64,000 bases of DNA from Megalonaias nervosa (taxonomy: Eukaryota; Mollusca; Bivalvia; Unionida; Unionidae): NCBI GenBank assembly GCA_016617855.1, contig JAECUM010001786.1, positions 62,001 through 126,000 on the forward strand, read 5' to 3'. The position numbers and the translations under genes are program-made. Position 1 is the first letter of the stretch, and each line of letters starts with the position of its first letter. This document shows positions 13,446 to 23,976 of the stretch, piece by piece. Under the pieces are notes generated by a model. The model saw only the letters and a program-made list of their open reading frames with translations. It ran no database searches and was not told the origin of the DNA.

Positions 13446-16400
13446 TGCTGCAAAGACACTAGTACCAACATTATCCTACTTGTGTGAGTGGAACTTTCAT
13501 CCATCCATTCATATATGATGTTGTATTAACTAAGTTGGCATTAAGACAACAAAAATGTTTTCCTTTTCTACAAATGGTAATATCAGGAAGGATGAATTAC
13601 AACAAGTTACTGTGAATGGACTGATCTGATGAGATGATGTGTATATTTTAATATAAAAAGATGTAAATCTGTTCAATAGTTGTAATCTTTGTCCATCCGC
13701 ATGCTAAAAACTGGGTTGATGAAATGTTCCCTGTTTTATCATCAAAACTCCTGACCAAATTTTGGAAATCTCCTGATCTGACTTGTCATTTCTGTCAAGG
13801 AAGTCTAGATAATCAACATTTTTTCCATACTTAAACCTAAATTTAAACTTTGGAAAATCAATTTCCCACTAAACTGGCAAAAACGTTTTTGCTGGTTAAA
13901 ACTCTGGAATTTACCTGCCCAAGCTAAAGCCATGTCTGTTGGTTGTTCTTCCACATCACCAACCATGGACTCTGACCCAGTGTCATATGACTGACTGAAC
14001 ACAGATCTGGGGAAATAATGAGGAAAAAAAGGATAAAAAGGTTCTCATTATTAAATCTAAAACGGGGTTATTATTAAAGGCTGAAGAAGAGGTATTTTTC
14101 CCTCCTAGTCTGATTTCTATGCTAGCTACTTTAATGGGAGCTAACCTAATTCTACCAATAATGCTCTGACCATCACCTGCCCTGTCATTTCCTTCACAAC
14201 ACTTATGAATTAACAGAGCACTGTGAGAATGACATTATATTTATACGTACTTCTCATGTTAATAGTCCTCTGTGTATGAACTAGTATGGTTGACTGTGGA
14301 GATTAGTAAGCAATGGGTCTCAGTGATTTTGACTTCTGGTCAAGGGATGCAGTGTTTAACTAATGTTATTGTGCAGACTTATCAGGATGATGACTGCTGT
14401 CCTCTAGATATCAGATTCTGTAGGTTGTTTTATTTACCCAAACTGCAAGCCATCCACAAAGTTTGGTCAAACAACATACTCTACAGATAAAGTTATTCTG
14501 CAAAACCCAATTATCTTTGAGCTGCAATGAACTTGAACTGTTTGAGCTTTTGACCCCAAAACCAACAGACTTCTTCCATAGCTCAAATGCATGCCCTACA
14601 CAAAGTTTGGGGTCAAGATATGTGGTGCAGAACCAATTTACTATGCAAAAACTATTTTTCTTCTTTCAGTCAGTGACCAAGACACAAAGCATTTGACCCC
14701 AAAATCAACAGACTCCCTTCTTACCCAGCAGTGCAAGTCATCCACAAACTTTGGTGAAGATACATGATAGAGGAATACAAATATGAACAGAAACCATTTT
14801 TCTTTCTTCTGTCACAATAACCTTGACCTTTTACCTTTTGACCCCAAAATCTTCCATACTCCAAGTGCAAGCTATCCACATTGTTTATTCCAGCCATGTG
14901 ATGTAGAATTCATGTCATTGTGTAGAAACTGCTTTCTTCTGCCAGTTACAGTGACCTTGACCATTTACCCTAAAATCAATAATTTTATTCCTTACCAATA
15001 CTGCAAACTAGCAACAAAGTCTGGTCTAGGCATACAATGTAGAACTAATGTTATGATGCCAAGACTATTTTTCTTCTTTCAGTCAGTGCAACCTTCATCT
15101 TTGACTTTTTGACCCTGTAACTCATAGGCTTCTACTTTACCCCATGTGCGAGCTATTCACAAAGTTTGGTTCAGGTCTTTGATATTGAACTAATGTTATT
15201 GTGTGGAAACTGTGTTTCTTTCCTTATTCACAGTGACCTTTGACCCTCTGACTCCCAAATTCATATTCACTACTTTTCCCATCATTATTATGAAATTTTA
15301 TTTAATATGTAATTTAAATGTGGCACAAACTGTATTGTATCATTTTTAATCTCCTTTGATAACCAAGACAGGATATCTTGATTTCGGGTTATATTTAATG
15401 AAGATATACTTCACACATAGTTTAGAAGAGCAAATCATGAAACACTTGAAAAGTACACAATACACAGAATACTATTCAATATCAAACAATATAAACAAAG
15501 CAATTTTAAAACAATATGACAGCAACACAGTATTTTCAGTATCTCAGATTGAAAAGGTACCATTTGTACCTGTTATATATGCATATGTTATGTGCTTAAC
15601 TTTTATTCCATGATTGTAGGTTGTAGTTTAAGCTAATGATCATTTATATATACAACATGTTCAGATAGCTAACTTTAATCCATGACTGTATGTTTTACTT
15701 TAAGATAATAGTTATTTGTAAACATGTTTACATGGTCTTTGGACCCTAGAATGTTCTGGAAGTGAATATATGAACTACATCCTGGTCATCTTATTGTGTT
15801 TTATGTTTTTATACAAGGCAGAAGTAAACAAAAATTATTCATTCCTATCTTAAGATCAGTCTGTGGAGTTATTTACTGTTGTGCTCAGATATAATTCTAG
15901 AGGAATTATTGAAATCATATATTGGAATTACAGCACTCATTGACTATTTGACTAAAGCATTATTTTGGGATTATTGTGAATTCATTCAAAGATATTTTGG
16001 ATTATATCATTGAGATATATCATTCAGAACACTCCATACTTTGAACTTGTGACAGAACATTTAGGATTAGTTGGGATTTAATTCACAATCCGATAAGTTC
16101 CTCTTAAATTTTCACTTTTTAACACAGAGAATAAATTGTTTGTTAATTTTACAAAACTTGTTGGTTTCACTTTTTTTCTGTTACTTTGCCTTTAAGTAGA
16201 GTCAAACTGTAAATTGCATAGACCGATATCTACTGTTGCATAATACACTTACACATCTGGGTCTCTGCAGTTTGTTAGGAGTAATTAATATAACAAATGA
16301 CACAGACCCTGATCTGCTGGCTCATAATGTGATGGCAGATCAGGGTCTGTGTCTTTTGCAGTTGGACTTGATTAATAATCAAGTATATATGGTACAAAAT

Positions 16401-19400
16401 TAAACTGCAGGAATCATCTTTACATTGCGAAAATAGATTTTATGTGAACTTGTAAGTGAGGAGGAGTAAATTCATATTTTGTTTCTGCGAGAAAATATAA
16501 CAATGACAGTTATATTAGGTCTGCATACCAAACTGAACTGGAATATAATGAAAGTTTTATATGTGAACAATTTGCAAAACCATCTCCGTGAAGTGTAAGT
16601 ACTGGTCTGATACCATGAGTTGTGTGTTTGAATCCAAATCAGGATGATGTGTAATTTCTCACAGCTTATTCAAAATTAGTTCCAAGATCCAAAGGAACAA
16701 GAATGACAACAATCCTTGTGCATGTTCTGATAGACATGCACAGCTAGATGAAAAATATTACCTTGTAAATGGTCCTCCACCAAAGGTACTGGCTGTGACA
16801 GTTCCTGCAGCATACATTGAAGCTTGAGACATCAAATCTGTTGGCTGTGGAGACAAAATGAGAAACTGATGAACCATTCATTGACATTATATATAAAAAT
16901 TAACTGGCATACACACACTATACAACAAAAAAGTAGGTATGATTTCATGTATTCAACTATAAGAATAGACTTAACAACTAAATCATCTTAACCTCCTTAA
17001 TTATTGTCAGCATGTTTTTGTTTTGTGATTTCATAACGTTTGTTTTTGTAATCTTGTCACGGTATGTTTTTATGTGTTGTCTAATATTGTAAAGCACTTA
17101 GAGCTTCTAAAGATTAAGCGCTGTACTAAGTTCACATTATTATTATCATTATTATGATTATTATTATTATTATTGTACATTTAATTTACAAGAGCAAAAT
17201 AAATTTTGATTGTTGATGTTTGTAGTTAGTGTCAAATGTAATATGCTGTTTAGTATTAAATTGAAGAAAAAAAGGCCTTGATATACAACAAACTAGATTT
17301 GTGTATTTACAACACATATGCCCACAAATGTAGACCAAAATAAAAGGGTAGCTAAAAAGAATTACAAATGTTGAAAGATTTATCAATTTTATTTAATGGT
17401 ATAAAATCTAATCAAGTCATCTGCTTATGCATACAAACATACCAAATTTCATTTATCTACCTTAAGTGGTTTTGGATAAATTTTACTAACAAGGTTTTTA
17501 TCAAAATATTCAAAGGACTGTTCCAATAAATCATACAAATGACCCTGGAAAGGCACATTCAATCTCAAACAGTCACCCATAAATGCAATTTAGAATATTT
17601 TATTATTTTCATATAACTCTTTGATTAATCACTGTACCTAGGAATATATATAATTTTTTTAAAAACTGCATTCTTTGGGTACCTGATAGATTTAAATGGA
17701 ATAGCTCTAAGTCCAGATTGCTCAGAAATATGTAAACAAGAGTACCATGTTGGCACATTATACACCCACCTCATTTTAATAGTGCTCTATATAGGCATAA
17801 GTACAGTCTGGTTGAACTTGGAGATTACTCAGACCAATGGGTCTCAATGACCTCAACATCTAGTCAAGGTATGCGGTCTTGAATTTAACTTAATGTGCAG
17901 AAACCATTATTTTCTTAACCAACCTATCATGACTCTTAACACTTAGTTCTCTGAATTTGCAAGTTACTTTATTTCCTTAAGTATAAGCTAGCCACAATGA
18001 CTGGCCAAGGAACTTACTATAGAACAAAAGTTATTTTGCAAAACTAATCAATAAACACTGGTCACGGCACTAACTTTGTAATGCAAATAAATATTTCTTC
18101 ACTGAAAGTGACCATGACCTTTTGACTCCAAAATCAACTGGTTTGTTTCTTACTAAGCATGTAAGTCATCTAACAACTTTGTATTACTGACAGTTTTTCT
18201 ATTCTGTGTAAAAAATATATTAGAATACCTGCAGAGGTACATAACCTGCAGGTTTTTGTAAAGATTAATAAATGACCAAAATCTGTGTTCGCTTTTTCTC
18301 ATAATAAACATCGTATAAAATAGTAGGGTATAGTGAATCATCCTTTCTGTTTACCATTGAAACCATAAACTGTCTGAAGTTCAATCCACGTGCTCTGCTC
18401 GATAAAAGGACATACTAGTATTGCAGCAGAGCCATTCCAACCAAACTGGGTAAATTCAAAATTAGTTTCCTCACCTTTTATAAAATTTGTTCACCCCTGC
18501 CCATTTTTGCAATTTTCCAAGAAATTTTCCCAAAAATGGAACAGATCAAAAGTCTTATTGCACATCTACACCAACCACATAATTATATAGCCTACAAAAT
18601 TACAATACAATCTTCATACCAATGTGTTAAGGAAATGATGACAAACTGAATTCCAAAGGTACCCATGCAACTGTTTTTAAAGGAATATCCCGCAAAATGT
18701 GCCAGAAGATAAAAGCAAACTTTTACTGCACCTCTACATAAACCTGATATCTAGCATACAAAATTTTAAAAAATTCCTCCAACTGGTACAGAAAAAGTAT
18801 TGATGAAAAATATCCCTTTTTTGACAATTATCCAAAAACATTCATCAAAAATGGGCCAGAGAAAAAAAACAAACCATTCCTTTGCATCTGCACAAACCAC
18901 ATATCTAGCCATTGAAATTTCATTAAAAACCTCCAAGTGGTGTGGGAGGAGAAAAAATGACAGGCTTTATCATAGACACATGGACAAATGCAAGCCTAGA
19001 ATTAAACATAAATTTCTTTGTACCTGAAGGACTAACTCTTTAGAAATTTACTAGTCCTGCTGCAGCTTCACTAGTACCTCCAACAAAAGAATGTCAGACA
19101 CATATTGAGATTAAATAGCCATCAGACTTTTAAAATTATGAATACTAAAAGTCACACAGGTAGTTTACTATCTTTGGGCCAGCAGACTAATGATAATTTA
19201 ATGTCCTAAGATGGACATAGTGATGCATGGTCAATGATAATAGTATCATACTTCACAGAAGGGTACAGATAATAGCTAGAGTATCATATCTTCACGCAAA
19301 CACTACAGTCAATGACTTACTGTTCCTCCTGAACTATCCCCCAGAATATTGCTTTGATTCTTTTTCACTTGATTTGGGTCCACTTGATAAAATGGCAATG

Positions 19401-22400
19401 GAGTGACATCATTTCCCTGCTCATCCAAAACCTGTGGAAAAGTTTTGGATTGTTAAACTGTACATTGAAAACCTACTACACATCTTCTTCTTTTCTGTAC
19501 TTATATCATTCAAACATCTGTACATTTATACATGGATGCTGTGGCATTATCAGGTTTTTCTTTCTTCTGTATGTAAATATTATTCATCAGGAACAATTTA
19601 TTAGTTGTCTCCCCTGTAAGTCATACCATGATGTATAACACCTTATCTGACTTTTGAAAACTTTAACACAAAATCTTTGAACACAGAATCTTATTGTTGA
19701 CTACAGGTGTGCCAACAGTGCTAGAAACGTGATACCTATGTCCCACCCAGCACTTGCAAATTGAGTATGACCGTGAATATGCATTCATGAGATGTATATG
19801 GATCCCAAAATAGCTGCAGAATTGTTCCCTAGACATTTTTCCATGACATTGTACCGTGCATTCCTTTACTTTCTTCATTACTCATAATGGTCATAACACC
19901 CTCATATACAAAGGCATGCTCCATTTTACCATGATACATACTCTTTATTACCTTTTCTTATTGCACTTGGTCACAACATCATCATGTACAATGGCATGCT
20001 CCATTTTACCAAAATACCATACCCTATACTACCTTAATTTCTTCCTTCCCTTGTTCACAACACCTTCATATACTATGGCATGTTCCATTTAACAAAGGAC
20101 ATCATACTCTATATTAACTTACTTTCTTCCTTGACTTGGTCACAGCATTTTTATATATAATGGCATGTTACATTTTACAATTAGCTACAGTAACAGTGCC
20201 CTAAAAAGTGACAAAAAATAGATTGATTTACAAAAACAAGTATTTGCATTCTTTTTTAATGCAACTGTTTATTTTACCATGTCTATAATATTTAAATATG
20301 AGATATAAATCCTCAGAGGTACTAAATTGCTTTCATACATTATAAAGCTATCCTTTCAATATAAGCAGTCTACTTCAAGTTCATTATACACACAAGTACA
20401 TTACAGTGGTAGCTTAAAAGAGAGATAATGAACAATATTTTGAATATCTTTTTAGTACAGATATTGTCAAAATATAGACAGTGGCATTTCCACTAGGGTT
20501 ATGCTATTAATGGTACAGACAGAAAAAGTCTGTACACAATCAAATTTTACCAGCACAAATTGCTAATCCATGAATCTCATCAATGCATGGTTTATCACTT
20601 GCATAGAGTGGAAGAAATTATGTTGTAAACAACTCTGCAGAGTAAGTAAATGAAATGAATGTGTTTCTGAACTTTACAGGAGCTGCGTTCATAATCGACA
20701 GCATCACAAGTCAACACCATATTCCACACAGCAAAGTGAATTTTATCCTACCTGTGACTCAATGAATTATCTGGTCAACATCATTACATGTACTTCATTT
20801 CACACAAAGTATTTAAAATGAATTAGTTACTTTTAGCTACATTTAATGACACTGACCTGAAAATCTACTGAGTTACATGTAGATCGGATAAAATTCGCAA
20901 TGCTGTGTGGAACAAACTATAGTGTAAACCCATTCAACTGTTGGTCACCAACTTAACTCATACACAATTAACAACCTTGATTCAGTGTTCACTTATAAAA
21001 TAAATAAAGTGTTTCCACACACTGCATAAAATGTATAGTTTTAGTGGCTTGGTGTGAGTGAATCCTATAACTTCACATGGTTAGATCATATGATTTACAG
21101 TCATCTATAAATAGAAACTGGCAAAATCCTGAGTAAGCTGGTCCCCCAGCAAACAAAACCTTAATTGATATTTTGTTTTGAACAAGAGTAAATAAAAGCA
21201 CCAATGGTATACAAAAAATAAACTCCATAATGCCCAGAACATTTTTAAAAAATTTATCAATCACTCTGCCATGATATACAGATTCCTCAATGCAAACAGA
21301 ATGACTTACTGCTTGGATTAACATCTATGAAACAGAAAGAGGAGTGCTTTTTTTGGTACTGTTTCCTCTTGAATCAAATATCAAACCCTTGAAATCCATA
21401 AGAGAGATAAGTCAACTTTCCTTCTGCTGTTGTATTGTTGCCAATGATCACTGGTCAAAGTCAGCAGGGATATGGAACTATAACTGTATGAATAGAATCA
21501 GTCGGCTTCTTATAGACTTTGATGTAAAGAAAGTTAAATTATAAGACTTTAAGCAAGTTTTACAGTTTCTTTGTACACAAATACCGACAGCAATTACAGT
21601 AAAACCTGTCTTAAAAAGACCACTGCTATGTCAGATCACCTGTCTTGATAGACCATATTCTCAATGCAAAGATTTTATTGATTATATAGTATTATGACAC
21701 GTTATGAGAGACCACCTGTTTTGTGAGACCATGATTTTTTGGCAGAAGGGGTCGTCTTTCAAGAGAGGCTCTACTGTATATACAACAGAATTCCATTTTA
21801 CTGCTTTCTTCTTGACATTACAATGGTTCTAATTAACTACAGTCAAACCCACTTATCTCGACCTCGGTTATCTCGAGAACCCGTGTATGTCGAGCACTTT
21901 GGTCCGGTCCCGAAAAAATCCTTCTTTGTTATGCTAATTTTTCCCGCTTATCTCGACCCCTGTTAAGTCGATAACCTGGTTATGTTGGGCATAAGTTTTG
22001 GTCCGAAGTAACATGTGGACCCGCTTAATTCGATGAAATGCAACTTTTAATGTCCATCTCAGAGAAATTTTACAAGAAATGATCTGGCGTTTCTGCTATT
22101 ACCGGTACCTCGTACAGTCGGTACAAGACCAAATTTTACCGGTACAAATGCTAATCAACCAATCTCATCAATGCATGGTTTATCACTTACACAGAGTGGA
22201 GAAAATTATCATGTAAACAATACTTCAGAGTAAAGAAACTGAATGCATGCATTTCTGACCTTTACGTAAGCTGCGTTCAAAATGGACATTATTGCATGTC
22301 CACACCACGACAATATAGTTTGTCTCACACAGCATCACGAATTTGATCTTATCTATAACTCGGAAAATTATCAGGTTAACATCATTAAATGTAGCTAAAA

Positions 22401-23976
22401 ATACCTAATTTGTTTTACGCAACATATTTAAAACAAATTCGGTAATAATTAAAATGTTTTCATGGTTGGTGCAAGCGTAAGCCTTCAACTTTAGCATGGC
22501 TAGATCATGTGACTCACAATAATCTATAAATAAAAACCCGCAAAACTCCAAACTAAGCTCCCCCCACTTAACCCCCCCCCCAACTGGATATTAATTTGTT
22601 TTGAACAAGAGTAAATAAAAGCACCAATGGTATTGTAAAAAAAAAGTCTATAGTGCCCAGTATTTTTTTTATGAAAATGGTAATCGCTGTACCATGATTA
22701 CATATTCTTCAACACAAACGGAATGAAGCAGAAGGCGACTGAAAGGATTGAAATTTGAAACAAAAAGAAGAGTGCTTTCATTTGTGTTGTTTTTATCTTG
22801 AATTTCAAAGTCTTGCAATCCATCAAACAGATTAGCCGACTCTCCTTCTGGTGCTGTGTTCTTGCTGATGATCACTGATCAAAGTCAGGAGGGATATGGG
22901 ACTACAACTGTATGAATGGAATAAGCTGTCTTCTAACTGCATGAATGGAATAAGTTGGCTTCATACAGAATTTGATGTTGAGACAGTTAACTTTAAAGAC
23001 ATGAAACACATTTTACAGTTTGTCGGTACATGAATACCGACAGCCCGGTCTTTTTCTGGTACAGAAGCAAAATTTATTGGTAAAAACCAGCATATGCTGG
23101 TGTAAAGGAACCTCTGACAATCAAAAAAAAAAAAAAAAAAGATTGATTTTCGCACAAATATTGGCCAGTTACATTTTGCTGCTAGTCACAAGTCAACTCT
23201 AACAAAGAAAACAATTTAAAAAAAAAATAAGTACAGTCCTACATGTACATGTACTTCAATTGGCCTAGATTTTGGATAGTGTGAGAAAATCATTGTTTTG
23301 CTGAGGCTACCAAAGGGATGAGGCTATTCACAGGGAAATAAAAACACCTTTAAACCACTGACATTGTTGCAGTAACTTATTGTTGTAAAAATATGTGACT
23401 TGTTACTTAATTTCATTTAAAAGACCTCCAATCTTCTTTTTTCTCCAACTAGGCATGACTGAATTATTATTTTTATTGTGCATTAGAAATGCCATTTGCT
23501 TTGAGAAATAAAACTCCTCATTTTTGGTACTTTAGATGCATAATCATTGTTCTGCAGTAGATTTATCAACTAAACCCTGATATCTGGGGACCCGGTTATG
23601 TAGACAATTTTTTACATCCCCGACTTAATCGAGATAACCAGGTTTGACTGTACATGTACTAACTTCATTTATTAAAGTTTTCACTTTAAACATTGATTTT
23701 TTATTTTATTTTTCAAGAACAGTGAAATAAAACTGTTCAAGACATCTGCTGTATAGGTATAACAGTAATATTCATAATACCTTTACTACATTTTTCAGGG
23801 GTCCTTTGTCTGTGGGCTGGCCACCTGGTCCAACACTGCGAGTCCTACTGGCAGAGGACAGGAGGTTAGAGCGAGAGCTACCACCAAATGTTGTACCACC
23901 TCCATACTTGCTCTTCATCACTGAGGCAGTGACACTTTTTCTTGAAGCTGTGCTAGCCCCAGTAGCTTGGCTTGCC
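5631..23976 (-). CDS. DNAI4: DNAI4 (WDR78), axonemal dynein intermediate chain 4; seven exons, partial at both ends
   Basis: Seven exons on the minus strand (23976-23781, 19431-19321, 16844-16762, 14006-13915, 9701-9520, 8002-7895, 5700-5631) join in one frame, 842 nt or about 280 codons, all with GT-AG borders and matching phases (0, 0, 2, 1, 0, 0, 1 after successive exons). The recalled family signature is clear: VLDEQGNDVTPLPFY, a serine-rich stretch ending PFTRSVF, and KREDIKEELTDADLEKMVE followed by ETDTIWLLDMPAV. In the family this N-terminal half precedes a WD40 propeller, and the protein helps assemble axonemal (inner-arm I1/f type) dynein in motile cilia. The propeller exons should lie left of base 1, and the last exon seen ends in phase 1. 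The first coding exon, between 23976 and ~26500, was not resolved. The gene diverges from MIER1. Confidence 0.87.
6300..6830. repeat. Degenerate ~115-bp tandem repeat
   Basis: The phrases 'TTTGGTCAAATTCTGTTCAG', 'CATTTAAAAGTTT' and 'AATGGTGGTCATATTTGA' recur about four times with 110-125 base spacing. Copies are well diverged. It lies in the DNAI4 intron between the exons at 5700 and 7895. Confidence 0.75.
6900..7790 (+). repeat. Degenerate ~140-bp tandem repeat (CAAGATGGCTG type)
   Basis: A core like TTTTCAAGATGGCTGCCACAG recurs near 6959, 7098, 7240, 7382, 7523 and 7655, spacing 132-142 bases. Each is followed by 'GGACCAACTAGA..ATAAAAAGT' and 'GTGAAAACCCCATGTCAATA' phrases. About six copies, moderately diverged. 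The same family is found on the other strand at ~50.6-51.3 kb. Confidence 0.85.
7895..8002 (-). CDS. DNAI4: DNAI4 exon, GNDRYAERGMNTFNEPPK segment
   Basis: The 108-nt exon (36 codons, phase 0/0) follows acceptor GATGCTCACAG and ends at donor GTAAGTTAC. The peptide contains GNDRYAERGMNTFNEPPKF, matching the recalled family pattern GND-x-Y-x-ER-x-M-x-TFN, and ends KIGYN. It continues directly from YLE of the previous exon. Confidence 0.9.
8003..9519. other. DNAI4 intron, mostly unique sequence
   Basis: AT-rich intron. Near 8548-8567 it carries one arm (CCAGATCAGGGTCTATGC) of the foldback repeat seen complete at 16.3 kb. Nothing else was recognised. Confidence 0.5.
9520..9701 (-). CDS. DNAI4: DNAI4 exon with ETDTIWLLDMPAV core motif
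   Basis: The 182-nt exon follows acceptor ..ACATTAAG, completes a split Glu codon, then encodes 60 codons ending YLE at donor GTTGGATC (phase 0). It contains IRHKREDIKEELTDADLEKM and ETDTIWLLDMPAVCISTESD. The E-T-x-T-I/F-W/F-L-L-D-(M/I)-P block is the best-conserved N-terminal signature of the DNAI4 family and made the gene recognisable. It lies ahead of the WD40 propeller. Confidence 0.93.
9702..11449. other. DNAI4 intron segment without recognised features
   Basis: AT-rich sequence with short ATT/GAT-rich patches near 10870-10945. No coding or repeat family recognised before the LINE at ~11.45 kb. Confidence 0.5.
11450..13121 (+). mobile_element. L2/CR1-clade-like LINE, 5'-truncated and decayed
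   Basis: The reverse transcriptase reads from ~11455 (NTSLSSGEFPSFF), through KNYCPVSNLPFMSK and GKITVLTLLDLSAAFDTTDH (motif A), CCGVPQGSVLGPVLFSLYT (motif B) to YTDDIQIYKS (degenerate YADD, motif C) and the C-terminal domain to ~12899. It is broken by an in-frame TGA at ~12281, a frameshift near 12480-12540 and an earlier break before 11738. A short 3' UTR ends in an (ATT)n tail (13075-13121), as in L2 elements. It lies sense to MIER1, antisense to DNAI4. Confidence 0.92.
13385..13442. repeat. (TA)n microsatellite
   Basis: About 28 TA dinucleotides in an uninterrupted run. Confidence 0.98.
13915..14006 (-). CDS. DNAI4: DNAI4 exon beginning RSVFSQSYDTGSES
   Basis: The 92-nt exon follows acceptor ATTTCCCCAG. 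Its first base completes the Arg codon, 30 codons follow, and it ends with one base of a split Glu codon at donor GTAAATTC. The residues SVFSQSYDTGSESMVGDVEE are acidic and serine-rich. A longer minus-strand open frame (to 13805) simply runs on into the intron past the donor. Confidence 0.86.
14290..15280. repeat. Degenerate ~140-bp tandem repeat rich in TGACCT/TGACC motifs
   Basis: The phrase TGACCCCAAAATCAACAGAC and its variants recur near 14551, 14695, 14841, 14968, 15109 and 15242, spacing 127-146 bases. Each unit also carries 'CAAGCTATCCACAAAGTTTGG' variants (a slightly longer phrase) and 'AGTGACCTTGACC'. About six or seven diverged units. Short open frames in it are shadows. Confidence 0.83.
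16299..16353. repeat. Perfect 19-bp foldback hairpin with 17-nt loop
   Basis: GACACAGACCCTGATCTGC (16299-16317) is exactly complementary to GCAGATCAGGGTCTGTGTC (16335-16353). A related hairpin with the same loop length is at 58409-58455, and a single arm lies near 8550, so this is a dispersed foldback repeat rather than a lone RNA hairpin. Confidence 0.9.
16762..16844 (-). CDS. DNAI4: DNAI4 exon, SQASMYAAGTVTASTFGGGPF segment
   Basis: The 83-nt exon follows acceptor TGTCTCCACAG and ends ACAAG before donor GTAATA. Twenty-seven codons are followed by two bases of a split Arg codon (phase 2). The sequence runs PTDLMSQASMYAAG then FGGGPFT. The split codon completes as Arg with the first base of the next exon, giving PFTRSVF, a junction I recall from the vertebrate protein. 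Confidence 0.86.
16990..17176 (+). mobile_element. Second L2-like LINE 3' end
   Basis: TTGTCTAATATTGTAAAGCA and following bases match the 3' UTR of the LINE at 12930-13121, and it also ends in an (ATT)n-type tail. Only the terminal ~185 bases are present, typical of 5' truncation. Confidence 0.85.
17820..18170. repeat. Further copies of the TGACC-rich repeat
   Basis: Phrases such as 'CAATGGGTCTCAATGACCTC' and 'TTTTGACTCCAAAATCAACT' match those in the array at 14.3-15.3 kb. About two diverged units. Confidence 0.65.
18400..19020. repeat. Degenerate ~165-bp tandem repeat
   Basis: Phrases like 'TTGCACATCTACACCAACCA', '..ATATCTAGC..CAAAATTT' and 'CTCCAACTGGT' recur near 18552, 18719 and 18880, about 160-167 bases apart. 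Three to four diverged units. Confidence 0.72.
19321..19431 (-). CDS. DNAI4: DNAI4 exon carrying the VLDEQGNDVTPLPFY motif
   Basis: The 111-nt exon (37 codons, phase 0 at both ends) follows acceptor TTTCCACAG and ends at donor GTAAGTCATT. It reads VLDEQGNDVTPLPFYQVDP and continues to GDSSGGT. The VLDE-x-GNDVTP signature is the one I recall as conserved in vertebrate DNAI4/WDR78 and related intermediate chains, so this exon is strong family evidence. It continues directly from the exon at 23781-23976 without a split codon. Confidence 0.9.
19880..20180. repeat. Degenerate ~83-bp tandem repeat, four units
   Basis: GGCATGCTCCATTTTACC or a close variant occurs near 19914, 19993, 20079 and 20162. 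Each is preceded by 'TTGGTCACAACACC..CATATACAA'. Confidence 0.85.
20500..21590 (+). mobile_element. Unclassified ~1.0-1.4-kb repeat family, copy A
   Basis: Extended similarity to 22095-23115 (copy B) and, inverted, to 28925-30365 (copy C). Shared phrases include 'ATCTCATCAATGCATGGTTT', 'TTTGAACAAGAGTAAATAAA' and 'AATACCGACAG'. No protein was recognised, so it is probably a non-autonomous DNA transposon. It ends abruptly against a small pogo-like element at 21595. Confidence 0.75.
21597..21776. mobile_element. 180-bp pogo/Tigger-like MITE flanked by TA
   Basis: Left end CAGTAAAACCTGTCTTAAAA and right end, read inverted, CAGTAGAGCCTCTCTTGAAA form terminal inverted repeats. TA dinucleotides flank both ends, as expected of Tc1/mariner-pogo insertions. 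Confidence 0.85.
21840..23650. mobile_element. Pogo/Tigger-like element with TA target duplication, interrupted by copy B
   Basis: The left end CAGTCAAACCCACTTATCTC and the right end read inverted, CAGTCAAACCTGGTTATCTC, are terminal inverted repeats, flanked by TA on both sides. Inside, 22095-23115 is an insertion of another family, so the original element was about 0.8 kb with no transposase: a MITE. Confidence 0.86.
22095..23115 (+). mobile_element. Unclassified repeat family, copy B (nested)
   Basis: Matches copy A along most of its length and has imperfect inverted ends built around TACCGGTACA / TACCAATAAA-type motifs. It sits inside the pogo-like element 21840-23650 and is followed by an A18 run (23123-23140). 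Confidence 0.75.
23781..23976 (-). CDS. DNAI4: DNAI4 exon, serine-rich N-terminal region
   Basis: The 196-nt exon starts after ..AAATAG at 23977 and ends before donor GTATTATG. One base completes a split codon, then 65 codons follow, ending in phase 0. The product is low-complexity and rich in Ser, Thr, Arg and Gly (ASQATGASTASRKSV near the start, LLSSASRTRSVGPGG in the middle), typical of the disordered N-terminus of axonemal intermediate chains. It contains an in-frame Met (VMKSKYGGG). I treat it as internal because a good acceptor precedes the exon, but an alternative start there cannot be excluded. Confidence 0.78.

Noticed and set aside
13145..13462. 105-residue plus-strand frame after the LINE
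   Set aside because: Ends in Tyr-Ile repeats from the (TA)n run and has no similarity to the LINE proteins.
16299..16353. Pre-microRNA hairpin
   Set aside because: The stem is only 19 pairs with little flanking pairing, and related copies exist at 58.4 kb and 8.5 kb, pointing to a foldback repeat.
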